Source: Betaproteobacteria bacterium
GTDB taxonomy: Bacteria > Pseudomonadota > Gammaproteobacteria > Burkholderiales > SG8-39
Direction: 5' to 3'
Assembly (NCBI GenBank): GCA_009693435.1
Contig: SHXF01000101.1
Location: forward strand, 1 to 15,591
DNA: 15,591 nucleotides
Shown: positions 1-6,240 of the stretch, piece by piece
Layout of the letters: each line of letters starts with the position of its first letter
Position numbering within the stretch: position 1 is the first letter of the stretch
Notes under the pieces: generated by a model
What the model was told of the DNA's origin: nothing
The model's database searches: none
What the model saw: only the letters and a program-made list of their open reading frames with translations
Program-made: the position numbers and the translations under genes

Positions 1-87
1 CCGGTCATCCTGCGAATAACCATGCACATGTGCGTGGTGGCCTTGGTGGCCTTCCTCGCGTTATTGTGGTGGCTCCCCACCCTGTAG
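1..87 (+). CDS. Possible C-terminal tail of a membrane protein, cut by the window edge
   Basis: Frame 1 is open from the first base to a TAG at 85-87 and gives 28 residues ending LWWLPTL. About 17 of them in a row are hydrophobic (roughly residues 11-27), as expected for a last transmembrane helix. The start lies outside the window, so the family cannot be named. The frame overlaps the presumed start of the SNase pseudogene that follows in another frame. A short hydrophobic frame in G/C-rich DNA can arise by chance, so this call is weak. Confidence 0.35.
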   Translation, partial: PVILRITMHMCVVALVAFLALLWWLPTL

Positions 88-540
88 CTCGTTTCCTTCT
101 GACCGCCGCGCTTGCGGTGGCATTGAATGCTCACGCCGATTTCACCGGCAAGGTCGTGGCGGTAGCCGATGGGGTCACCCTGACCGTCTTCAATGACCGT
201 GTATAGGTCAAGATGCGGCTGGTGGAGATCGACGCGCCTGAGGCCAAGCAGGCGTTCGGGCAACGCTCCAAGCAATCCCTATCCGACCTCTGTTTCAACA
301 AGACCGCGACACTGGCAACGCAGGGGCAAGATCGCTACGGGCGCACCCTGGCGCGGGTGTCCTGTGCTGGTGTCGATGCCAATGCAGAAGAGGTCCGCCG
401 CGGCATGGCATGGGTGTACGACAAATATGTGACCGACCGCAGCCTGTACGCGCTGCAGGATTGAAGCCCGATTAGGCAAACGCGGACTTTAGGCGCATCC
501 TGAACCGATGCCGCCGTGGGAATGGCGAAGGGAGCGGTAG
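66..540 (+). pseudogene. Thermonuclease-family (SNase-like) pseudogene, copy A
   Basis: The family are secreted Ca-dependent nucleases with an OB fold. The reading frame begins at an unsupported GTG (66 or 69), gives a signal-peptide-like hydrophobic stretch ending NAHA, then DFTGKVVAVADG. It is broken by TAG at 204-206, exactly where a Gln precedes VKMRL in copy B. It continues as MRLVEIDAPEAKQAFG and DRYGRTLARV, keeping the Arg and Glu positions equivalent to R35, E43 and R87 of staphylococcal nuclease. At 462 one extra T ends the frame with TGA. Dropping it recovers the family's typical tail, EARLGKRGL, then TAG at 490-492 where Trp is expected, then a Pro-rich PPWEWRRER end with TAG at 538-540. 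The Ca-binding second Asp of the DGD motif is Val here. Two nonsense codons, one frameshift and a lost ligand make it clearly non-functional. The exact 5' end is uncertain, as no start codon has a good ribosome site. Confidence 0.85.
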
Positions 541-663
541 TAGGCAAGAGCTTTTCTGCTGGCCATCACCATTGCCGCGCATGGCACGATTCATCGATTG
601 TGCGACGGCGGATGAACGCTGTTCGTTCTCACCGCTAAGGGCATTGTCCCCGAGGAAAGTGAA

Positions 664-1008
664 ATGAGTTGTCCATACTGTGCGTCCGATGAAAGTTGCG
701 AACATCACCTCTTAAGTGTAGACCTCGGAGAAAGCAGCGGATGCGGCGGAGCTCTGTACGAGCTATTCAATGCCAGGTGGGAGGGAACTAAGTCCCAAGG
801 ATATTCGAACGATGATGATTTCGACGAGTTAGTCTCCTTTGAGCAATGTCTTGCCGAGGTCGAGGAATTAGCTACGCAAAGCGCACAGGAAGTCGCAGGG
901 GGGCTTGCTTCCGGAAGTTTTGAAGACTTCTTTTGCTCGACAGCAGCGCAAGTCGATAAAGCGGTTGAGCTCTACGTGAAGCGATATGGGCTCCAGACGA
1001 ATCGCTAG
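664..1008 (+). CDS. Small cysteine-rich acidic protein, function unknown
   Basis: This 114-residue protein has an ATG start with a good ribosome site (GAGGAAAG, 651-658). Its N-terminus carries Cys3-Pro-Tyr-Cys6, Cys12 and His14-His15, a compact cluster that could bind zinc. Further Cys lie at 27, 62 and 91. The rest is acidic, with an Asp-rich patch at 50-55 and predicted helices after residue 57. There is no signal peptide and no membrane segment. I do not recognise the family. It is transcribed alone, between two decayed SNase copies, and its codon use is less G/C-biased than the catabolic genes to the right, which would fit acquired DNA. Coding status rests on the ribosome site, the plausible composition and the absence of a better frame. 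Confidence 0.65.
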   Translation: MSCPYCASDESCEHHLLSVDLGESSGCGGALYELFNARWEGTKSQGYSNDDDFDELVSFEQCLAEVEELATQSAQEVAGGLASGSFEDFFCSTAAQVDKAVELYVKRYGLQTNR

Positions 1009-1029
1009 CCGCTCCGCTGGCTTCGGTGA

Positions 1030-1199
1030 CTTTGGTGGCTGGTTATAGCAATAACCGATGGTGACATCATCACCGGCCTGAATGACCGCACCCAAGCAAG
1101 TCAAGATGCGCCTGACCGAGATCGACGCGCCTAAGTCAAAGCAGGCATCGGCAACAAGTCGAAACAATCCCTGCGCCCCGCCTTTTGGCTCGCGAGGAA
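1030..1199 (+). pseudogene. Truncated SNase-like remnant, copy B
   Basis: Three frame segments align with copy A. The first (about 1030-1092) reads VIAITDGDIITGLNDRT and keeps the DGD motif that copy A lost. The second (1100-1147) reads VKMRLTEIDAPKSKQA. The third (1150 to about 1170) reads GNKSKQSL. Segments 1 and 2 are separated by a tandem CAAG duplication (1093-1096 and 1097-1100); removing one copy restores TQVKMRL. Segments 2 and 3 are separated by loss of one base at 1148, where copy A has TTC. The catalytic Glu after Ala-Pro is Lys here. Similarity fades after about 1180, just before the 3' end of the minus-strand nuclease gene at 1201, and there is no signal peptide or C-terminal half. 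The lesions differ from those in copy A, so the copies decayed separately. Confidence 0.75.
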
Positions 1200-1200
1200 A

Positions 1201-3048
1201 TCATCGATTGCGCGAGCCGATGAGGATCGCGAGTTCCTCGGGGGCGAGAATCAAGGCACCCTGCGAACGCGCCGCTTCGCCCAGCAACCGGTCCGCCGTG
1301 ACCAGCACTCTCAGCTGACTCTTCGGTTTCGCTTGCATGTAGTTCAGCGAATCGAGGTATTTGACGATCTCCCCGTCGGCGCGGTCGGTGCCGGTGCCGC
1401 CCGAGTAGTGAATGACGAGGTTGTCGGAGACCGAAAAGTCATGCGCGTCCTCGCCGTCGTACCAGATGTGACCTTCCAGATTCGGAAACCCTCTTGCAAG
1501 CTCATCCACTTGCTGGGCCAATTGCCTGCGCGCCTGAGGACCCGGGGAACCCCCTTCGAACTCCAGTTGCAGCGCGGTCCTCAATTTGAACAAGGCATTG
1601 TGCCCGTCGATCAGGAGCAGGCATGCCTCTCCCTGCCCGATCGATCGCTGCAACGCGTGCAGCGGAAGCACCTGCAGCAACCTCGCGTCCTTCTCACCGC
1701 CGCCGTTGCCGGGTCGGACCGAATACAGCTTCCAGCAACCCGCATCGATCAACCGGTATGCCGAGGTCAGTGCTTCCTCATGCACAAGACCGAGCCGGTT
1801 ACTCCCCTCCAGATCCGTGCGCAACGCGGCCAGCTCGTCAAGCGTGGGTGCCGCCTTGATCTGACGGGAAAGTTCCTCGGGTATGGAGCGGTCCGTTGAG
1901 GCGACATCGCCCGTGCCAAGCACTGCCTCGAGCTCGGCCACGCGCGCCGCCAGCAATGCCGCCGTTCCCGCGAGCTCCGGCAATGGCCGTATCGACTCCC
2001 GTTGCGCAATGTTCAATCGCTCGATCATGGCGAGGCAGTCATCGCGCTCACGCTTCAGTTCGGACCACAGGCCGAAGCGACGATCGGCCTGTCGCTGGCG
2101 GGAAAGCAGCCCTTCCGCCTGTTCCAGCAGGCTGCCGGTGCCGGATTCCGCCACGGTCTTGGCAAGCGTCTCGGCCGGTTTCAGCCACGGGAGCACCCTT
2201 GCATCGACCCGGCGTTGCGCCTCGACTGCCACCTCTCGCTCGAACGTATCGGCCAGCAACCGGTGCGCGGCCTGTTCGGCCGAGAGCGCATCCCGCGCGG
2301 CCATGAGACCGGCGTCGCGCAACGTGTTTTGGGCGAGCGCCTTGTCTCGTTCCGACTTTGCCTGTGCCAGTTCCCTGCCAAGGCGTTTCACCTCGCGGGA
2401 TTTCTCCCCCAACTCCGCTGTCGCCTCGGAATATTTCCTGTCCAATTCACCGGCGTTCCCGCGGACCGGCGCAACGCTTGCGGTTGTAACAACGCTTGCG
2501 GCTGCAACGACGCTTGCTGCGGCAACGACGCTTGCGGCTGCAACGGTCGGTTCTGCCTTCCCGACGCTGCCCAGAATAGCCAGGAAAGGGCCGAACAACT
2601 CGGTCAGTGCCGCCCTCGCAGCCTGTTTTTCCGCGGTTGCGGCCTCAGCGGGGTGTTCCTGCGCCAACCCCGCAAGGCCAAGCGCCCTGACGCCCTCGCG
2701 GTCGTCAAGCAGCATCGCCGAGTAAAGCGGGTCGTTACCGAAATAATCGCGCAAATGGTCCTCGGCCGTGCTGATCGCCCTTTCCGACAAGATCGCCAAC
2801 AGTGCCTCGCCCAAACCTGCGTTCCACAGCAGATCGCGCAGGGCCTTCGGCATTTCCCCGGCTTGCTGCAGCATCGCCTGAACACGGTCCAAGGCCACCT
2901 TGTGGCTCATTTTCCCTGGCCGGAAACCCGATTGAAGCGACGGGCTGCCCGCCACGAAGTCCAGGATCGACTTCGGTGCAGCCGCAGCCAACGAAGCTTT
3001 CCAAGCCGCGACTGCGCGCGGGTCCGCGGTGTCGCCGTCGACCTTCAT
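1201..3048 (-). CDS. Coiled-coil protein with C-terminal YacP-like NYN ribonuclease domain
   Basis: The protein has 615 residues. Residues 1-160 are helical with no recognised domain. Residues 169-192 are a hexapeptide repeat (V-A-A-A-S-V three times, then V-T-T-A-S-V). Residues about 200-285 and 300-380 look like coiled coil. Residues about 475-612 form an NYN/PIN-type nuclease domain: LLIDGHN (Asp481, Asn484), WYDGEDAHD (529-537), GTDRADGEIVKYL (553-565) and VLVTADRLLGEAA (581-593). The order and the TADRLLGEAA element resemble YacP, the family of Bacillus subtilis Rae1, a ribosome-associated endoribonuclease. RNA cleavage is therefore inferred, not shown. No membrane or export signal is seen. 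ATG at 3046-3048 is the first start after an in-frame TGA 27 bp upstream, but its ribosome site is weak. It is divergent from the zinc-ribbon gene at 3310. Without relatives to compare, a housekeeping RNA role and a defence role are both open. Confidence 0.82.
   Translation of the reverse strand: MKVDGDTADPRAVAAWKASLAAAAPKSILDFVAGSPSLQSGFRPGKMSHKVALDRVQAMLQQAGEMPKALRDLLWNAGLGEALLAILSERAISTAEDHLRDYFGNDPLYSAMLLDDREGVRALGLAGLAQEHPAEAATAEKQAARAALTELFGPFLAILGSVGKAEPTVAAASVVAAASVVAAASVVTTASVAPVRGNAGELDRKYSEATAELGEKSREVKRLGRELAQAKSERDKALAQNTLRDAGLMAARDALSAEQAAHRLLADTFEREVAVEAQRRVDARVLPWLKPAETLAKTVAESGTGSLLEQAEGLLSRQRQADRRFGLWSELKRERDDCLAMIERLNIAQRESIRPLPELAGTAALLAARVAELEAVLGTGDVASTDRSIPEELSRQIKAAPTLDELAALRTDLEGSNRLGLVHEEALTSAYRLIDAGCWKLYSVRPGNGGGEKDARLLQVLPLHALQRSIGQGEACLLLIDGHNALFKLRTALQLEFEGGSPGPQARRQLAQQVDELARGFPNLEGHIWYDGEDAHDFSVSDNLVIHYSGGTGTDRADGEIVKYLDSLNYMQAKPKSQLRVLVTADRLLGEAARSQGALILAPEELAILIGSRNR
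2473..2544. repeat. Four tandem 18-bp units inside the NYN nuclease gene
   Basis: Four 18-bp units run head to tail: 2473-2490, 2491-2508, 2509-2526 and 2527-2544. The plus-strand core is ACGCTTGCGGCTGCAAC. Units 2 and 4 differ only in their first base, and units 1 and 3 have a few more changes. Because 18 is a multiple of three, copy-number change keeps the frame and adds or removes one Ala/Ser/Val hexapeptide at protein residues 169-192, just before the coiled coil. This looks like a slippage-prone, length-variable linker. Confidence 0.9.
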
Positions 3049-3205
3049 GGCCGGCAGCTGCTCATTGCCTGCTCATTCTTCACCCCACATGGTGCTGCGC
3101 ACCGGAACTGACCAACCTGCGAAAATTGCGTGGACCGCCTATATTCAGCCTAGCCTCCAATCCGGCCAAGTGGTTGAAAACGACTGGTTGAAGACGCCTA
3201 TTCCT

Positions 3206-3246
3206 GGTCAATCCAATCGCGCTGATCCGGTCAATCTGAATCGCGC
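3206..3246. repeat. Imperfect direct repeat upstream of the zinc-ribbon gene
   Basis: GGTCAATCCAATCGCGC (3206-3222) recurs as GGTCAATCTGAATCGCGC (3229-3246), start to start 23 bp, close to two helical turns. It sits in the intergenic region between the divergent nuclease (start 3048) and zinc-ribbon (start 3310) genes, so it could be a tandem protein-binding site. No binding protein is suggested by the sequence itself. Confidence 0.5.
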
Positions 3247-3297
3247 AAACGACAGGGCAGATGCACACAACTGGTATCTTGATCATCACGCGATTGG
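3213..3297 (+). promoter_or_regulatory. Inverted repeat that could mask the ribosome site of the 3310 gene
   Basis: CCAATCGCG (3213-3221) is perfectly inverted as CGCGATTGG (3289-3297). The last two G of the right arm begin the GGAGAGAG ribosome site (3296-3303) of the gene starting at 3310. If both arms are in the transcript, the 9-bp stem would partly hide the site. Alternatively the arms are two halves of an operator, since part of the left arm also recurs in the direct repeat at 3229-3246. The separation of 67 nt makes a simple hairpin less sure. Confidence 0.3.
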
Positions 3298-3309
3298 AGA
3301 GAGTCTTCG

Positions 3310-3720
3310 ATGTCACGTATCACCGGCTACAACCTGATTGGGTGCCCCGCGTGCGGCGAAGTATATGCTGCTACCGCGTACGGGTCGTACCACATATACC
3401 CCGAGGGCACTGCGGCGATGCCTGTGAAGCAGTTGTGCAGATGTGCATGCGGGCAACTGTTCCCGTGGCTCGGGGCACCGAGGTTGGGCCGTGTCCCAGC
3501 CACGCGGATCGACTCGAAGGAATGGACGGTGGAGGAATGTGTCATTCCCGCCTTCCTGAGAAAGCGGCCGGACGAAGGACCGCTTCAGGCGATTCGTGTT
3601 ACGAAAAACGCGGCGCGATCGCAATGGTCGTCATGGTTTTTCGGCAAGCGCCGTTTTCGCCCCCGGGTATCCTCGAATTTTCGGATGTATCCGATTGCAG
3701 TGTTGGTTGGCAGCGATTAG
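3310..3720 (+). CDS. Small zinc-ribbon-like protein, function unknown
   Basis: This 136-residue protein starts at ATG with a GGAGAGAG ribosome site ending 7 bp upstream. Cys12-Pro-Ala-Cys15 and a Cys43-x-Cys45-x-Cys47 cluster form a treble-clef or zinc-ribbon-like pair. The opening SRITGYNLIGCPACGEVYA and the Tyr-Gly-Ser element after it recall uncharacterised bacterial zinc-ribbon proteins, which I cannot name further. The C-terminus is basic and Trp/Arg/Phe-rich (about 100-125), possibly for nucleic-acid or membrane-surface contact. No signal peptide is present. It is divergent from the NYN nuclease gene, and its TAG (3718-3720) overlaps the TAA of a minus-strand open frame at 3717-3719. 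The last 40 residues could be affected by a frameshift, as they look less family-like than the start. Confidence 0.6.
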   Translation: MSRITGYNLIGCPACGEVYAATAYGSYHIYPEGTAAMPVKQLCRCACGQLFPWLGAPRLGRVPATRIDSKEWTVEECVIPAFLRKRPDEGPLQAIRVTKNAARSQWSSWFFGKRRFRPRVSSNFRMYPIAVLVGSD

Positions 3721-3884
3721 AGTCCTGCAGAATCCGGAATCGGGATCGCACTCACCGGCTCTAAAGCCTTTGCGAAAGTGAAGGGGAGCACCATTGCAAA
3801 TTGATTGACGAACTGGGTGGGCGGCCCGTATCGGACATAATTGTGCTTGTCCCAAACATACTTCACTTCAACCGCGCATTTCAG
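3717..3884 (-). other. Possible small protein (CTG start) or gene remnant
   Basis: On the minus strand a frame is open from 3902 down to TAA at 3717-3719. It reads with protein-like composition (KCAVEVKYVWDKHNYVRYG, then PPTQFVNQFAMVLPFTFAKA) and mixed Lys, Asp, Tyr, Phe and Asn content unusual for chance frames here. No ATG lies near the front. A strong GGGAGG (plus strand 3891-3896) sits 6 nt before a CTG at 3882-3884, giving 55 residues. Its stop overlaps the plus-strand stop of the 3310 gene. CTG starts are rare, so a 5'-truncated or frameshifted remnant is equally possible. I do not recognise the family. Confidence 0.28.
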
Positions 3885-4022
3885 GGCAACCCTCCCAATC
3901 CGCTACCATCCGGGTAAGCTGAACAGTTACAAGACAGGTTAATTTGCCGACTGGGCGATAATCAGCTCAGGAAGAGCTTGATGGTGCCCTTAAACACACC
4001 AGTAGTTTGAAATGAAAATGGA
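3721..4022. other. Intergenic region before the hydrolase-monooxygenase pair
   Basis: About 300 bp lie between the zinc-ribbon gene and the alpha/beta hydrolase. The left half is covered by the minus-strand open frame at 3717-3884. The right half should hold the promoter of the plus-strand catabolic arm. A -10-like GATAAT is at 3957-3962, but no -35 element sits at a fitting distance, so I do not call a promoter. No terminator, RNA gene or operator stands out. It marks the boundary between the decayed accessory region and the catabolic cluster. Confidence 0.4.
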
Positions 4023-4028
4023 GTGGCA

Positions 4029-4823
4029 ATGGTAGCAAAAACATACCCGGCACAGCCCGGGTGGGAGGAATCGGAGCTGGAACTCGGTGGTGTAAAAACG
4101 GTGGTGATGGAAGCGGGCGAGGGTCCGCCGCTTCTCTTTCTTCACGGATGCGACGGCCCTCGAGATTTTTCTGATTATGCGTTGCTTGAATTGGCGCGGC
4201 GCTACCGGGTCATCGCGCCTTGGCATCCGGGGTTCGGTCCTTCGATAAGGCCGGCCGCGTTTCGCGACGTGTCCGATCTTGCCTATTTCTATCTCGATCT
4301 AATTGACGCGTGGAAGCTACGGGGGGTGACCCTGGTAGGCGCTTCGATCGGCGGCTGGATTGCGGCCGAGATCGCGGTGCGCAACTCCTCGTCGATCGAT
4401 AAGCTCGTCCTGTCCGGCCCGCTAGGAGTGAAAGCCGGCGATCGCACCACGCGAGATTACCTGGACTTCTTCACCCTACCGCGCGCGGAGTGGCCGAATG
4501 TCGCCTTCGCCAGTCCCGAGAAGGCGGTGCGTGATGTCGCTATGATGACGGAGGCGGAACTGACGCACATGGCACGCAACACAGAGGCGCTCGCGTACTA
4601 CGCTTGGAAGCCGTTCCTGCACAATCCGCAGCTTGCAAACTGGCTGCACCGTGTGAACGTCCCAACGCTGGTGATCCGCGGCGCGCAGGACCGGATCACA
4701 AGTCGTGCCTGTCACGAGCTCTATGCGCAGTCCATCCCGGGTGCGTCGTTGTGCGTGATCGCGGAGGCAGGGCACTACCCACATATCGAGCAGCCCGTGG
4801 CGTTCGCGAAGGCCATGCTGTGA
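4029..4823 (+). CDS. Alpha/beta-fold hydrolase
   Basis: The protein has 264 residues from ATG 4029, which has GGAG (4020-4023) at 5-nt spacing; an upstream in-frame GTG at 4023 overlaps that site and is less likely. The fold is complete: oxyanion-hole HGCDG (residues 39-43), nucleophile elbow Gly-Ala-Ser-Ile-Gly with Ser106, acid Asp221 in GAQDR, and His249 in AGHYPHIEQP. It is a soluble serine hydrolase of the size usual for C-C, ester or lactone hydrolases and RutD-like proteins. No signal peptide is seen. It lies 34 bp before a flavin monooxygenase gene and is probably co-transcribed with it. That suggests it hydrolyses the oxygenated product. The actual bond (ester, carbon-carbon or carbamate/enamine) cannot be read from motifs. 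Confidence 0.9.
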   Translation: MVAKTYPAQPGWEESELELGGVKTVVMEAGEGPPLLFLHGCDGPRDFSDYALLELARRYRVIAPWHPGFGPSIRPAAFRDVSDLAYFYLDLIDAWKLRGVTLVGASIGGWIAAEIAVRNSSSIDKLVLSGPLGVKAGDRTTRDYLDFFTLPRAEWPNVAFASPEKAVRDVAMMTEAELTHMARNTEALAYYAWKPFLHNPQLANWLHRVNVPTLVIRGAQDRITSRACHELYAQSIPGASLCVIAEAGHYPHIEQPVAFAKAML

Positions 4824-4857
4824 ACTACTTCGTCTTATCCGCACTGGAATTCGGCAA

Positions 4858-6057
4858 ATGAAGATCTGGTACTTCTCCGAAAATCCCTATCCCGCCGCCT
4901 GGAAGGCGGATCCGAAGAATCTGCGGGTTACACTGCCCAATGAGCTGTTCGATCCCGAAGTGGGCGCAGGCTTGCTCAACCGCTATCTGGATGAGTGGGA
5001 GCTTTGCGACGAGCTCGGTATGAACATCATGATCAACGAGCACCACAGCACCCCGACGTGTCTTTCGGCTTCGGTGATGATGCCGTTGGCGATGCTCGCG
5101 CGCACTACCAAGCGCGCGCGACTCCTCACCTTGGGGGTGCCCATAGGCGTGCGCGCCGATCCGGTTCAAGTGGCCGAGGAACTGTCCTATGTGGACGTGG
5201 TCACGCGCGGGCGGCTTGAGATGGGGCTGGTCAAGGGCTATCCCACCGAGGCGGCGCCTGCGAACATCAGTCCGCCGACGATCACGAGCCGCTTCTGGGA
5301 GGCGCACGACCTGATTATCAAGGCGATGACCACGCACGACGGGCCATTCAACTGGGAGAGCGAGCACTTCCAGTACCGGCAGGTCAATATCTGGCCGCGG
5401 CCCTACCAGCAGCCGCATCCGCCGGTCTGGACCACCGCTTTTGGCGCCGCGGGGGTGAATCCCGTGGCTGATCATGGCTATCGGCTGTGCGCAGGATTCA
5501 ATGCGCGCAACGGCAAGGGCATCTTCGACACCTACCGCAGGCGCGATGCTGAGCTAGGGCGGCCCGCGCCCGAGGGCGACCGCTTTGGCTATATGGCGCT
5601 GTTGGCTGTTGGCCATACCCGCGAGCAGGCGTTCGAGCGGATCAGCAAGATCCGCGGCTACTTCGAGAGTTCGGCTGCCACCAGCGAGGCCTACACCAAT
5701 CCGGCCGGCTACGCTCCGGTGGAGGCGAACGTGCAGGCGCTGCTGCGCGGGCAGAAGACCGGCGTGGTTCGCTCGCCCTACTTCCAACGCGACGGAATAA
5801 CGCCAGTGAACAATGTCACATCCTCCATCCCGGAGTTGATCAGCTCGGGTGCAGTGTTCGCCGGCACGCCCGACGAGGTCTACGAGCAGTTGCGCGACTT
5901 CTACTGCTACATCGGCGGCTTCGGGCACCTATTGCCGATGATGCAGGGCGGCTGGCTGTCGCACAAAGACACGGTGGACAGCATGACGATGTTCAGCCGC
6001 GAAGTGCTGCCGCGGCTCGCGGGGTTCGACTCGATCGAGATTGAACGGGCGGGTTGA
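4858..6057 (+). CDS. Luciferase-like (LLM class) flavin-dependent monooxygenase
   Basis: This complete 399-residue protein of the bacterial luciferase-like TIM-barrel family uses reduced flavin and oxygen to insert one O atom or cleave a ring or C-N/C-S bond. Family marks are the Glu61-His62-His63 element near strand 2, the run DVVTRGRLEMGLVKGY (113-128) with the conserved Gly-Arg and Gly-x-x-x-Gly, and GTPDEVYEQL (336-345) close to the C-terminus. ATG 4858 has GGAAT at 7-nt spacing. It follows the hydrolase in the same direction with a short gap, so the two likely form an operon. LLM enzymes usually need a separate flavin reductase, and none is present in the window. Length agrees with two-component monooxygenases. 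The substrate is unknown, and the arm ends here, converging on the hyu genes. Confidence 0.92.
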   Translation: MKIWYFSENPYPAAWKADPKNLRVTLPNELFDPEVGAGLLNRYLDEWELCDELGMNIMINEHHSTPTCLSASVMMPLAMLARTTKRARLLTLGVPIGVRADPVQVAEELSYVDVVTRGRLEMGLVKGYPTEAAPANISPPTITSRFWEAHDLIIKAMTTHDGPFNWESEHFQYRQVNIWPRPYQQPHPPVWTTAFGAAGVNPVADHGYRLCAGFNARNGKGIFDTYRRRDAELGRPAPEGDRFGYMALLAVGHTREQAFERISKIRGYFESSAATSEAYTNPAGYAPVEANVQALLRGQKTGVVRSPYFQRDGITPVNNVTSSIPELISSGAVFAGTPDEVYEQLRDFYCYIGGFGHLLPMMQGGWLSHKDTVDSMTMFSREVLPRLAGFDSIEIERAG

Positions 6058-6074
6058 CAGTCGCTTAAAGTAGA

Positions 6075-6110
6075 GCAATCCCCCGATCCGCGAGTGCAAA
6101 GTAGGATTGC
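6075..6110. terminator. Weak stem-loop in the convergent intergenic region
   Basis: GCAATCC (6075-6081) is inverted as GGATTGC (6104-6110) around a 22-nt loop. It lies between the end of the monooxygenase gene (6057) and the end of the last hyuB (6241), where both arms must stop. The stem is short and no T-run follows directly (five T only at about 6129 on the plus strand), so it is a poor intrinsic terminator. I see no better candidate in 6058-6240. Confidence 0.2.
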
Positions 6111-6240
6111 CTATCGACCCTGGGGAGAGTTTTTGCTGGGCGCGTCGGACATAGCTCGTGCACGGAACCGCGGGCGCCGTCTCATGGACGTCGTTACTCC
6201 TAGACGTGTGACATTACTTGACGCGGCTGTCGGCAAATAT

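Noticed and set aside
591..605. TCATCGATTGTGCGA, nearly repeated at 1201-1215
   Set aside because: Fourteen of fifteen bases match the 3' end of the NYN gene, hinting at a remnant of a second copy, but the flanks do not align in sequence or translation and such a short match is expected by chance in this window.
2473..2544. CRISPR-like array
   Set aside because: The 18-bp units are directly adjacent with no spacers and are translated as a hexapeptide repeat.
2002..3111. Plus-strand open frame (369 codons) opposite the NYN nuclease gene
   Set aside because: Its Cys-rich repeat is simply the 18-bp tandem repeat read in another frame, and the minus-strand frame has the recognisable domain.
3261..3764. 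Alternative plus-strand frame (167 codons) over the zinc-ribbon gene
   Set aside because: The 3310 frame has the ribosome site and paired Cys clusters; this one has neither.
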